Source: Phormidesmis priestleyi (GTDB taxonomy: Bacteria > Cyanobacteriota > Cyanobacteriia > Phormidesmidales > Phormidesmidaceae). From it: a stretch of 12,207 nt of DNA. Shown here piece by piece: positions 6,423-12,207 of the stretch. The stretch is taken from NCBI GenBank assembly GCA_003242115.1, contig QBMP01000083.1, positions 2,396 through 14,602 of the forward strand. Direction: 5' to 3'. Each line of letters opens with the position of its first letter. The first letter of the stretch is position 1. The position numbers were made by a program, and so were the translations under genes. The notes below the pieces were generated by a model. It had not been told where the DNA came from. It did no database searches and was given only the letters and a program-made list of their open reading frames with translations.

Positions 6423-7166
6423 ATGTCGACTTCTGTTATTGCTTCCTCTATTCGCCAGCATCAGCATCCCTTAGTTCGTCAACTAGCAGAGGGAATAGAA
6501 GCGATTTGGCAACAGCACTTGGTGCTAACGCCCTACTATCTGCCTGAAGACTTGGGCTACGTAGAGGGCAAGCTCGAAGGCGAAAAGCTGGTGATCGAAA
6601 ATCGCTGCTATCAAACGCCTCAGTTTCGTAAGCTGCATTTAGAGCTAGCCCGCATTGGCAAAAATTTAGATATTTTGCACTGTGTGATGTTTCCAAGACC
6701 TGAATATGGCTTGCCCATTTTTGGCTGCGATATTGTCAGCGGCAGAGGTCAAGTCAGTGCGGCCATTGTTGATTTGTCGGCGATGACCGAGACGGGCCAG
6801 CTAAATGACGCTTATACCGCCTCGCTGAATGCCCTTGATAAGCCTCCCTATGGCCAGCCTCGCGATTTGCCAGATTGGGGTCAAAAGATATTTTCGGACT
6901 TTTGCTGCTTTGTGAAGCCGACGACACCCGCTGAAGAGCAGCAGTTTTTAAACCAAGCACAGGCTTATTTGAGTGTGCATGTTCAGCAGGCTGTTACTCA
7001 AGCCCCTGAGCCTGAGCGGCTAGATGAATTTACGGCGCGCCAGCACTATTACTGCCGTCAGCAGCAGCAAAACGACAAAACTCGCCGTGTGCTCGAAAAA
7101 GCTTTTGGCTCGCAGTGGGCGGAGCGATATATGACTACCGTTTTGTTTGATCTGCCGACTGGGTAA
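6423..7166 (+). CDS. pcyA: Phycocyanobilin:ferredoxin oxidoreductase
   Basis: PcyA carries out the four-electron, ferredoxin-dependent reduction of biliverdin IX-alpha to phycocyanobilin, the chromophore of phycobiliproteins and cyanobacterial phytochromes. The product has 247 residues, the normal length. Family signatures include YYLPEDLGYVEGKLEGEKL (38-56), CYQTPQFRKLHLELA (62-76) and DILHCVMFPRPEYGLPIFGCDIVSGRG (83-109). The catalytic residues known from the Synechocystis enzyme (Glu76, His88, Asp105) correspond here to E74, H86 and D103, all conserved with a constant offset of two. The ATG at 6423 is preferred to the preceding in-frame TTG at 6420. No clear ribosome binding site is visible, which is common in cyanobacteria. 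It is divergent from the TPR gene; gmk follows after 136 bases of pyrimidine-rich sequence. Confidence 0.98.
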   Translation: MSTSVIASSIRQHQHPLVRQLAEGIEAIWQQHLVLTPYYLPEDLGYVEGKLEGEKLVIENRCYQTPQFRKLHLELARIGKNLDILHCVMFPRPEYGLPIFGCDIVSGRGQVSAAIVDLSAMTETGQLNDAYTASLNALDKPPYGQPRDLPDWGQKIFSDFCCFVKPTTPAEEQQFLNQAQAYLSVHVQQAVTQAPEPERLDEFTARQHYYCRQQQQNDKTRRVLEKAFGSQWAERYMTTVLFDLPTG

Positions 7167-7180
7167 TCTGCTCTCTATAA

Positions 7181-7240
7181 TTCTTTTCTTTAAACGCCTT
7201 TCTTCCTCTAGCTTTTCTTTCTTTGGCCTTTCTTTCTCTG
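7181..7240 (+). other. Pyrimidine-rich tract between pcyA and gmk
   Basis: Only nine of these 60 plus-strand bases are purines. The motif CTTTCTT recurs (for example CGCCTTTCTTCC and GGCCTTTCTTTC). No hairpin is associated with it. It may form an unstructured leader or a pcyA 3' end; no function is assigned. Confidence 0.5.
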
Positions 7241-7249
7241 TGAGATACT
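7223..7249 (+). promoter_or_regulatory. Weak candidate gmk promoter
   Basis: TTGGCC at 7223-7228 and GATACT at 7244-7249 are 15 bases apart, and TGA before the second hexamer gives an extended -10. The leader would be about 47 bases. A rival pair, TTGAAG at 7265-7270 and TATTCT at 7287-7292, would give a nearly leaderless transcript. Confidence 0.25.
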
Positions 7250-7302
7250 TGTAGCCAACCTTTTTTGAAGATTTTCACCTTATCTGTATTCTGGCTGCGA
7301 TT

Positions 7303-7953
7303 ATGATTACCCTCCCACCCCCTTCAGAGCAATCTACCTTTACCGGCTTTCAGCCCCAGAATGATACTCATAAGCTAGATTCTGCCGGTAAATTAGCGGG
7401 TCAGCTGATTGTAATTTCAGGGCCGAGTGGAGTAGGCAAAGGCACGCTGCTCAAGTGTTTGCGAAAGCGTCACCCTGAGATTCAGGTTTCGATTTCGGCG
7501 ACGACCCGGCAACCGCGTCCGGGTGAATTGAATGGCCAGCACTATTATTTTGTCAGCAGGGCCGAGTTTGAGACGTTGGTGGCTCAAGGTGATTTGTTAG
7601 AGTGGGCTGAGTTTGCGGGCAATTGCTACGGTACGCCCAAAGCGCCGATTGTGGAGATGATTGCTCAAGCTCAGCCGGTGATTTTGGAAATTGAGCTGGT
7701 GGGAGCGCGGCAGGTGCGCCAGAGCTTTCCGAATGCCAAGCAAATTTTTGTGATGCCGCCTAGCATCGAAGCTTTGGAAGTGCGAATTCGCGATCGCGGT
7801 CAAGATGATGAAGCGGCGATTGCTAAGCGCCTCAACCGCGCTAGAGCCGAACTCGCGGCGGCAGATGAATTTGATTTGACAATTGTGAATGACGATTTTG
7901 AAACGGCGATCGCCGATTTAGAAAAAGCCATTTTTTCGTTCTCGGAGCGTTAG
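7303..7953 (+). CDS. gmk: Guanylate kinase
   Basis: Guanylate kinase phosphorylates GMP to GDP with ATP, an essential step in guanine nucleotide supply. The product has 216 residues. The P-loop GPSGVGKG is at 40-47, the GMP-binding [13 protein letters not shown] at 63-75, then HYYF (80-83), [15 protein letters not shown] (98-112), [13 protein letters not shown] (128-140) and the lid region [10 protein letters not shown] (161-170) followed by AIAKRLNRA. All key elements are intact. About 30 residues precede the first strand, a longer N-terminal extension than in typical proteobacterial enzymes. No alternative start lies near residue 30, so ATG 7303 is kept even though no ribosome binding site is visible. 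The LprI lipoprotein gene starts 46 bases after the stop and may share the transcript. Confidence 0.97.
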   Translation: MITLPPPSEQSTFTGFQPQNDTHKLDSAGKLAGQLIVISGPSGVGKGTLLKCLRKRHPEIQVSISATTRQPRPGELNGQHYYFVSRAEFETLVAQGDLLEWAEFAGNCYGTPKAPIVEMIAQAQPVILEIELVGARQVRQSFPNAKQIFVMPPSIEALEVRIRDRGQDDEAAIAKRLNRARAELAAADEFDLTIVNDDFETAIADLEKAIFSFSER

Positions 7954-7960
7954 GAACGCT
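7946..7960 (+). other. Hairpin spanning the gmk stop codon
   Basis: AGCGTT-AGG-AACGCT is a perfect six-pair inverted repeat with a three-base loop, containing the TAG stop (7951-7953). A second inverted repeat, AGCAC-CT-GTGCT, follows at 7971-7982. Neither is followed by a T run, so they are not typical terminators. They could affect coupling to the next gene. Confidence 0.4.
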
Positions 7961-7999
7961 AGTGTAGATAAGCACCTGTGCTACAGGAAATGGTAAATC

Positions 8000-8878
8000 A
8001 TGGCTCCGCAACCTGAGTGGCTAGACTGGCTACGCGCGATCGCACCCAACCACCTCAAATCTCCATCACAGCGCCCATCACAGCGACAGATCGCTCTAGT
8101 GGCTTTGGTGATAATGGGCATTACCGCCTGTACAGCCCCCACTGAAACCCTCACGCAACCGCAGCCGCAAAGCAGCGCTGAGACCAAAACGGAGCTACCC
8201 GCTCAGCCCTCTGTGGATACGCCTGCCTCTGCACCTCAAAAAGAAAGTGCTGTTACGCCCGACAGCCCGGATACCGCTAGCGCTCTGGCTATGGCCAATA
8301 ACTCAGCAACCAGCGCGCCAGCGATTAGTGATGCTGACTGTCAAGCTGCTTCTACTCAGACGGTGATGACCCTGTGCGCCCAAACTGACTACATCGAAGC
8401 CGATGCCAAGCTGAATCAGGTGTATCAAACCGTCAAAGGAGCGCAATCGGATAACGGTAAGCAATCACTCGGCAATGCTGAGGTGGCTTGGATAAATTTT
8501 CGCGATCTCGACTGTGCATTTGAGCGCGATCAGTTCAAGGTGGGATCGATTGCGCCGATGGTTTATAGCAACTGTCTGACGGCGCGCACCCAAATTCGCA
8601 CCGCTGAATTGCAGCGACCTGAACTGCCCCAGATCAGCTACCAAACCGCTGACGCTCGGCTCAATCAGGCGTATCAGGCGGTGATCGGTGCATTGGCGGC
8701 TGATCGTCGCAGAGCCCTGACAGAGGCGCAGATGGCTTGGATTGATTACCGCGATCGCAACTGCGCCTTTGAAGTGCTCTATAGCCCAGTTGTTATCGAA
8801 GAAACGCAGTGCCTAGCCCGGATGAGTGCAGTGCGCCTCGCCCAGCTTCAGGCAGCATTGGAACAAAGCAGTTTGTAG
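8000..8878 (+). CDS. Lipoprotein with two LprI/DUF1311-type domains
   Basis: The product has 292 residues. A hydrophobic stretch at 31-42 runs into a lipobox, ITAC, with lipidation Cys at 44, so it should be a lipid-anchored envelope protein. About 30 residues precede the hydrophobic core, unusually long for a lipoprotein signal. The start is still supported by AGGAAA nine bases upstream, and no usable internal start is present. Residues 45-110 are a Pro/Thr/Ser/Ala-rich linker. Two related domains follow. Domain 1 (about 112-206) has DADCQAA, TLCAQ, ADAKLNQVYQTV, AEVAWINFRDLDCAFE and SNCLTARTQIRTAELQ. Domain 2 (about 213-286) has ADARLNQAYQAV, AQMAWIDYRDRNCAFE and QCLARMSAVRLAQLQ. This W-x-x-F/Y-R-D-x-x-C pattern is that of LprI/DUF1311, named after a mycobacterial lysozyme inhibitor; the function here is unproven. 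Domain 2 keeps only two of the four cysteines of domain 1. Confidence 0.85.
   Translation: MAPQPEWLDWLRAIAPNHLKSPSQRPSQRQIALVALVIMGITACTAPTETLTQPQPQSSAETKTELPAQPSVDTPASAPQKESAVTPDSPDTASALAMANNSATSAPAISDADCQAASTQTVMTLCAQTDYIEADAKLNQVYQTVKGAQSDNGKQSLGNAEVAWINFRDLDCAFERDQFKVGSIAPMVYSNCLTARTQIRTAELQRPELPQISYQTADARLNQAYQAVIGALAADRRRALTEAQMAWIDYRDRNCAFEVLYSPVVIEETQCLARMSAVRLAQLQAALEQSSL
8063..8085 (+). repeat. 12-bp-period duplication in the lipoprotein gene
   Basis: CCATCACAGCG occurs at 8063-8073 and 8075-8085. It is in frame and encodes the repeated PSQR in the N-terminal region before the signal sequence. Confidence 0.7.
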
Positions 8879-8914
8879 TGTGTAATCAGCAGGCTAATTA
8901 ATTTAGTTCTATAG

Positions 8915-8938
8915 TTTAGAAACGGATTTAGAAACGGC
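8915..8938. repeat. 12-bp tandem duplication before the glycosidase gene
   Basis: TTTAGAAACGG is repeated at 8915-8925 and 8927-8937 with one base between. It is intergenic. Confidence 0.75.
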
Positions 8939-8970
8939 TCTGAACCTACTCTAAAAGGATTAGAGACGCC

Positions 8971-8990
8971 GTTGCGTGGCGCTCCACAAC
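8971..8990 (+). other. Imperfect hairpin upstream of the glycosidase gene
   Basis: GTTG-CG-TGG, loop CGCT, CCA-CAAC gives seven pairs with a two-base bulge. It has no T tail. It lies about 95 bases after the lipoprotein stop and just before the CRP-like site. Confidence 0.3.
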
Positions 8991-8992
8991 AA

Positions 8993-9008
8993 TGTGACAG
9001 CGCCCACA
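8993..9008. promoter_or_regulatory. Candidate cAMP-receptor-type (SyCRP1-like) site
   Basis: TGTGACAGCGCCCACA matches the CRP-type palindrome TGTGA-N6-TCACA at nine of ten defined positions. It is 40 bases before the glycosidase ATG, just upstream of a -35-like TTGACC at 9013-9018 (with only a weak TTAGCA 17 bases further on). One match of this quality can occur by chance. Confidence 0.3.
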
Positions 9009-9020
9009 CTTTTTGACCTA

Positions 9021-9040
9021 TTTTGTTAGCTTTTGTTAGC
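9021..9040. repeat. Perfect 10-bp tandem duplication before the glycosidase gene
   Basis: TTTTGTTAGC is repeated twice without a gap, ending eight bases before the glycosidase ATG. It overlaps the likely promoter or leader, so the duplication may change promoter spacing or translation initiation. Confidence 0.85.
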
Positions 9041-9048
9041 ACCCTTAC

Positions 9049-11745
9049 ATGACGCTAGAGCCTCTAACGCCCGAACAAATTCGACTCCAAGAACACAGCT
9101 TGAAGCAGGCAAATTGGAAAAAGTGGGGGCCTTATCTGAGCGAGCGCCAGTGGGGCACGGTGCGCGAAGACTACAGCCCGCAAGGAAACGCTTGGGATTA
9201 CTTTCCGCATGATCACGCCCGTTCAAAGGCTTATCGCTGGGGTGAAGACGGCATTTTAGGCATTTGTGATGAGCATCAGCGGCTGTGCTTTGCGCTCTCG
9301 ATGTGGAATACTCGCGATCCAATTATTAAGGAGCGCTTTTTTGGGCTGACGGGCAATGAGGGCAATCACGGTGAAGATGTCAAGGAATACTATTTTTATT
9401 TAGACAGTACGCCGACTCATTCTTATATGAAGGCGCTGTATAAGTATCCGCAGGCCGAGTATCCGTATGATCGGCTAGTGAGTGAGAGCCAGCAGCGCGA
9501 TCGCAAAGATCCTGAATTTGAGCTGATGGATACGGGAATTTTTGAGGGCGATCGCTACTTTGATGTGCAGGTAGAGTACGCCAAAGCCGGGGCTGACGAT
9601 CTGCTGATTGAAATTACAGTCACCAATCGCGGCCCAGAAATGGCCGACTTGCATCTGTTGCCGACGCTGTGGTTTCGCAACACCTGGGCCTGGGATTTGC
9701 CTAGTCTCAAACCCAATCTCAAAGCCCATTCCACGAATGCAGAGATTTCTGTTATTGAAAGCAATCACCCTGAGCTAGGACAGGCATGGCTGTATTGCCA
9801 AACGCCAGAGACTGCTGCCCCGCTGCTGTTTACTGAAAACGACACCAACAAAGAACGGCTTTTTGACGTCAAGAATTTATCTCCTTACGTCAAAGATGCG
9901 TTTCATCGCTACCTCATAGAAGGTGACGAAACGGCTGTCAATCCGCAGCAAATCGGCACCAAATCAGCCATTCACTATCACCTGAAGCTAGCGGCTAACG
10001 AGACGCAGCGGGTCAAACTGCGACTGGTCAATCAGCCTGACTTGAGCGATCCGCTCGGCAGTGAGTTTGATCAGCTGATCGCGCTGCGGCAGCAAGAATC
10101 CGACAAGTTTTACCACGCCCTATCGCCTTTTATTCACAATGCAGATTTGAACAATGTCCAGCGTCAGGCTTTTGCTGGCATGATGTGGAGCAAGCAGTAT
10201 TATCTCTATGATGTGACGACATGGCTGAAGGGCGATCGCAGCACCGTCAGGCCACCCGTTGAGCGCAAGCGGGGCCGCAACAGCCACTGGCATCATCTCG
10301 ACAGTCAAGACATTCTCTCGATGCCAGATACCTGGGAATATCCGTGGTTTGCGGCCTGGGATACGGCCTTTCACTGCCTGCCTTTAGCGCTGGTTGATCC
10401 CGAATTTGCCAAGCAGCAGCTCGATGTGATGACCCGCGAATGGTACATGCATCCAAACGGTCAGCTGCCTGCCTATGAGTGGGCCTTTGGCGATGTGAAT
10501 CCGCCGGTACATGCTTGGGCGACTTGGCGGGTGTACAAAATTGAGAAAAAAATGACCGGGAAGAGCGATCGCCTATTTCTCGAACGGCTATTTCAAAAGC
10601 TGCTTTTAAACTTCACCTGGTGGGTCAATCGCAAAGATACCGAAGGCAACAATGTGTTTGAAGGCGGCTTTTTGGGCCTGGACAATATTGGTGTATTTGA
10701 TCGCAGCAAGCCCTTGCCTACCGGTGGCCGCTTAGAGCAGGCCGACGGCACTAGCTGGATGGCGATGTACTGCCTGGACATGCTGGCAATTTCTCTCGAA
10801 CTGGCGTTAGAGAATCCGGTGTACGAAGATATGGCCACCAAATTCTTCGAGCACTTTATCTACATTTCCGAAGCGATGAACGCTTCCGATGAGCACGCTA
10901 CCCAGCTTTGGGATGAAGAAGATGGTTTCTTTTACGACGTGCTGCACCTGCCGGATATGACCCGTTTCCCGATCAAAATTCGCTCTTTGGTAGGGCTAAT
11001 GCCGCTGTATGCAACAACAACGCTAGACCCTGAACTAATGGCGCGTCTACCGGGTTTCACCGAACGGTTAGAGTGGTTTGAGGCCAATCGCCCGCAGCTA
11101 GCACGCAACATTGTTACTACGAATAAAAAAATAGAAGATGGCAGCCTACAAAAAGTTCGCCTGCTCTCAGTCGTAAAGCCCGACAAGCTGAGGCGCATCT
11201 TGGCTAAAATGCTGAAGCCTCACGAGTTTTTAGGGCCAACGGGCATTCGCGCCCTGTCTCGGTTTCATGAGAACAATCCTTACACTTTTGATGTTGATGG
11301 CAAAATCTATCGGGTAGATTACGAACCGGCAGAATCGAGCTTGGGACTCTTTGGCGGCAACTCTAACTGGCGCGGCCCGGTGTGGTTTCCAACTAACTAT
11401 CTGTTGATTGAATCGTTGCAGCGCTATCATCACTTTTTTGGTGACGACTTTAAAATTGAGTGCCCCTATGGATCAGGCGATGTGATGAACCTGTGGGATG
11501 TGGCTACCAAGCTAGAGCAGCGGATGATTGGGACGTTTTTAAAGGGAGAGAATGGCGATCGCCCGGTTTACGGCAACAACTCAACTTTTCAAAAAGATCC
11601 GCACTGGCGAGACTACATTCTCTTTTATGAATACTTCAACGGCGACACGGGTGAAGGGCTTGGCGCTAGCCACCAAACTGGCTGGACAGGGTTAGTCGCC
11701 AAACTTATCCATCAATGCTGCGAATATGGGCCTAAAGAAGACTGA
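9049..11745 (+). CDS. GH63/MGH1-like glycoside hydrolase (putative glucosidase)
   Basis: The 898-residue product resembles bacterial proteins related to family GH63 (processing alpha-glucosidase, mannosyl/glucosylglycerate hydrolase). Residues about 20-360 form a beta-rich N-terminal region ([40 protein letters not shown]). Residues about 365-890 form an (alpha/alpha)6-barrel-like region with [14 protein letters not shown] (429-442), [21 protein letters not shown] (470-490), [15 protein letters not shown] (539-553), [18 protein letters not shown] (769-786) and [23 protein letters not shown] (859-881). By analogy with the family, D482 is the likely general acid and E861 the likely base, but this was not tested by alignment. 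There is no signal peptide, so it should act in the cytosol. The substrate is not shown by the sequence; glucosylglycerate or glucosylglycerol-type compatible solutes or storage glucans are possible. The ATG lacks a clear ribosome binding site. Five HIP1 octamers lie in it. Confidence 0.85.
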   Translation: MTLEPLTPEQIRLQEHSLKQANWKKWGPYLSERQWGTVREDYSPQGNAWDYFPHDHARSKAYRWGEDGILGICDEHQRLCFALSMWNTRDPIIKERFFGLTGNEGNHGEDVKEYYFYLDSTPTHSYMKALYKYPQAEYPYDRLVSESQQRDRKDPEFELMDTGIFEGDRYFDVQVEYAKAGADDLLIEITVTNRGPEMADLHLLPTLWFRNTWAWDLPSLKPNLKAHSTNAEISVIESNHPELGQAWLYCQTPETAAPLLFTENDTNKERLFDVKNLSPYVKDAFHRYLIEGDETAVNPQQIGTKSAIHYHLKLAANETQRVKLRLVNQPDLSDPLGSEFDQLIALRQQESDKFYHALSPFIHNADLNNVQRQAFAGMMWSKQYYLYDVTTWLKGDRSTVRPPVERKRGRNSHWHHLDSQDILSMPDTWEYPWFAAWDTAFHCLPLALVDPEFAKQQLDVMTREWYMHPNGQLPAYEWAFGDVNPPVHAWATWRVYKIEKKMTGKSDRLFLERLFQKLLLNFTWWVNRKDTEGNNVFEGGFLGLDNIGVFDRSKPLPTGGRLEQADGTSWMAMYCLDMLAISLELALENPVYEDMATKFFEHFIYISEAMNASDEHATQLWDEEDGFFYDVLHLPDMTRFPIKIRSLVGLMPLYATTTLDPELMARLPGFTERLEWFEANRPQLARNIVTTNKKIEDGSLQKVRLLSVVKPDKLRRILAKMLKPHEFLGPTGIRALSRFHENNPYTFDVDGKIYRVDYEPAESSLGLFGGNSNWRGPVWFPTNYLLIESLQRYHHFFGDDFKIECPYGSGDVMNLWDVATKLEQRMIGTFLKGENGDRPVYGNNSTFQKDPHWRDYILFYEYFNGDTGEGLGASHQTGWTGLVAKLIHQCCEYGPKED

Positions 11746-11833
11746 GAGGCAATCTATGATAGACCTATCAGCCGCGTGAAACAGCGAATAAAAAAGTAGA
11801 TAGAAGAGCAGATGAAAGGCAGGTAGACTTCTC

Positions 11834-12007
11834 ATGGCCACCACTCAAGATCAGCGTCCCACTCAGCTTCTGAGCCTAGACTTACAAGCTATAAGGCCAA
11901 ACCATGAGGTTGATTTTTTACAGTTCCTTAAATGTCCTGCTAAACCAAAGTATTTAAAAACTTGGAGTACTTGGCATATCTTTGTTCAAGATATCGTCCA
12001 TTTTTAA
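11834..12007 (+). CDS. Doubtful small ORF, 57 residues
   Basis: An ATG at 11834 opens a frame beginning MATTQDQRPTQLLSLDLQ and ending at a TAA at 12005-12007. A weak purine-rich stretch (AGGTAGA) lies upstream. The first 25 residues look protein-like, but the rest runs into AT-rich DNA and overlaps the minus-strand gene by 54 bases. It may be chance or the stub of a gene cut by a later rearrangement. No family is recognised. Confidence 0.15.
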   Translation: MATTQDQRPTQLLSLDLQAIRPNHEVDFLQFLKCPAKPKYLKTWSTWHIFVQDIVHF

Positions 12008-12207
12008 CAACCACTGGTAACAAGGCTCGTCGATTGGCGCTATTTCTCTACGTTGCTGTGCTAAAGATTCTGTGTATGCTGTAATCCAGGCTACAGAAAG
12101 TTCCTGCCCCAAAGTAGCTTTCTCCGTTGATGCTCGTTCAAACTGTTCTTTGACCCACTCTTCAAAAGTCAGAACTTCTAAAGATATCCCATACATCTCC
12201 TCAATAT
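11954..12207 (-). CDS. Hypothetical protein, probably 5'-truncated by the window edge
   Basis: The first ATG within the window is at 12196 and would give 80 residues, MYGISLEVLTFEEWV to KDMPSTPSF, stopping at 11954-11956. The frame is still open upstream to the edge and reads IEEMYG. The GAGGAG touching the ATG has no spacing to serve as a ribosome binding site and may simply encode Glu-Glu, so the real start may lie outside. The visible part is charged and mostly helical in character, with no signal peptide, membrane segment or motif that I recognise. Its AT-rich 3' flank and lack of HIP1 sites set it apart from the genes to the left. Confidence 0.5.
   Translation of the reverse strand, partial: IEEMYGISLEVLTFEEWVKEQFERASTEKATLGQELSVAWITAYTESLAQQRREIAPIDEPCYQWLLKMDDILNKDMPSTPSF

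Noticed and set aside
11757..11770. TGATA-GACC-TATCA hairpin as a terminator for the glycosidase gene
   Set aside because: Only five mostly A-T pairs and no T run follow, so it would be too weak.

Overview
The window is a stretch of cyanobacterial chromosome. Two observations support this. A phycobilin biosynthesis gene (pcyA) is present, which implies a phycobilisome-bearing cell. The octamer GCGATCGC (HIP1), a cyanobacterial hallmark, occurs at least 15 times. The gene set is mainly housekeeping, with a few poorly characterised envelope, scaffold and carbohydrate genes. I see no tRNA, rRNA, CRISPR array or intact insertion sequence.

Layout from left to right. (1) Positions 1-246 hold the 3' end of an ABC-F type ATPase, followed by a hairpin terminator at 332-359. 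(2) A 540-base gene-free leader precedes gpmI (787-2391, glycolytic phosphoglycerate mutase). secG (2458-2697, Sec translocon) follows 66 bases later on the same strand with no visible terminator between them, so the two are probably cotranscribed. (3) The 3' end of secG meets two minus-strand genes. One is a membrane-anchored LapA-domain protein carrying a degenerate GGDEF-like domain (2823-3716). The other, upstream of it, is a large TPR protein (3844-6201). A four-copy 13-bp tandem repeat sits at this convergent junction. (4) The TPR gene diverges from pcyA (6423-7166, phycocyanobilin synthesis), which is followed by gmk (7303-7953, guanylate kinase) and a two-domain LprI/DUF1311 lipoprotein (8000-8878). 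(5) A GH63/MGH1-like glycoside hydrolase of 898 residues (9049-11745) has its own upstream region with a cAMP-receptor-like site and short tandem repeats. (6) The right end (about 11,746-12,207) is more AT-rich and holds a hypothetical minus-strand gene that appears to run off the edge, plus a doubtful overlapping small ORF.

The genes do not form one pathway. gpmI/secG and perhaps gmk/LprI look like short operons, and the TPR and LapA/GGDEF-like genes may form a third. The least conventional contents are the NGAQF-for-GGDEF membrane protein, the TPR protein with a P-loop-less N-terminal domain and a repeat-built acidic linker, and a recurring habit of 10-13 bp tandem duplications both between and inside genes. 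I found no clear evidence for a novel defence or mobile system here.
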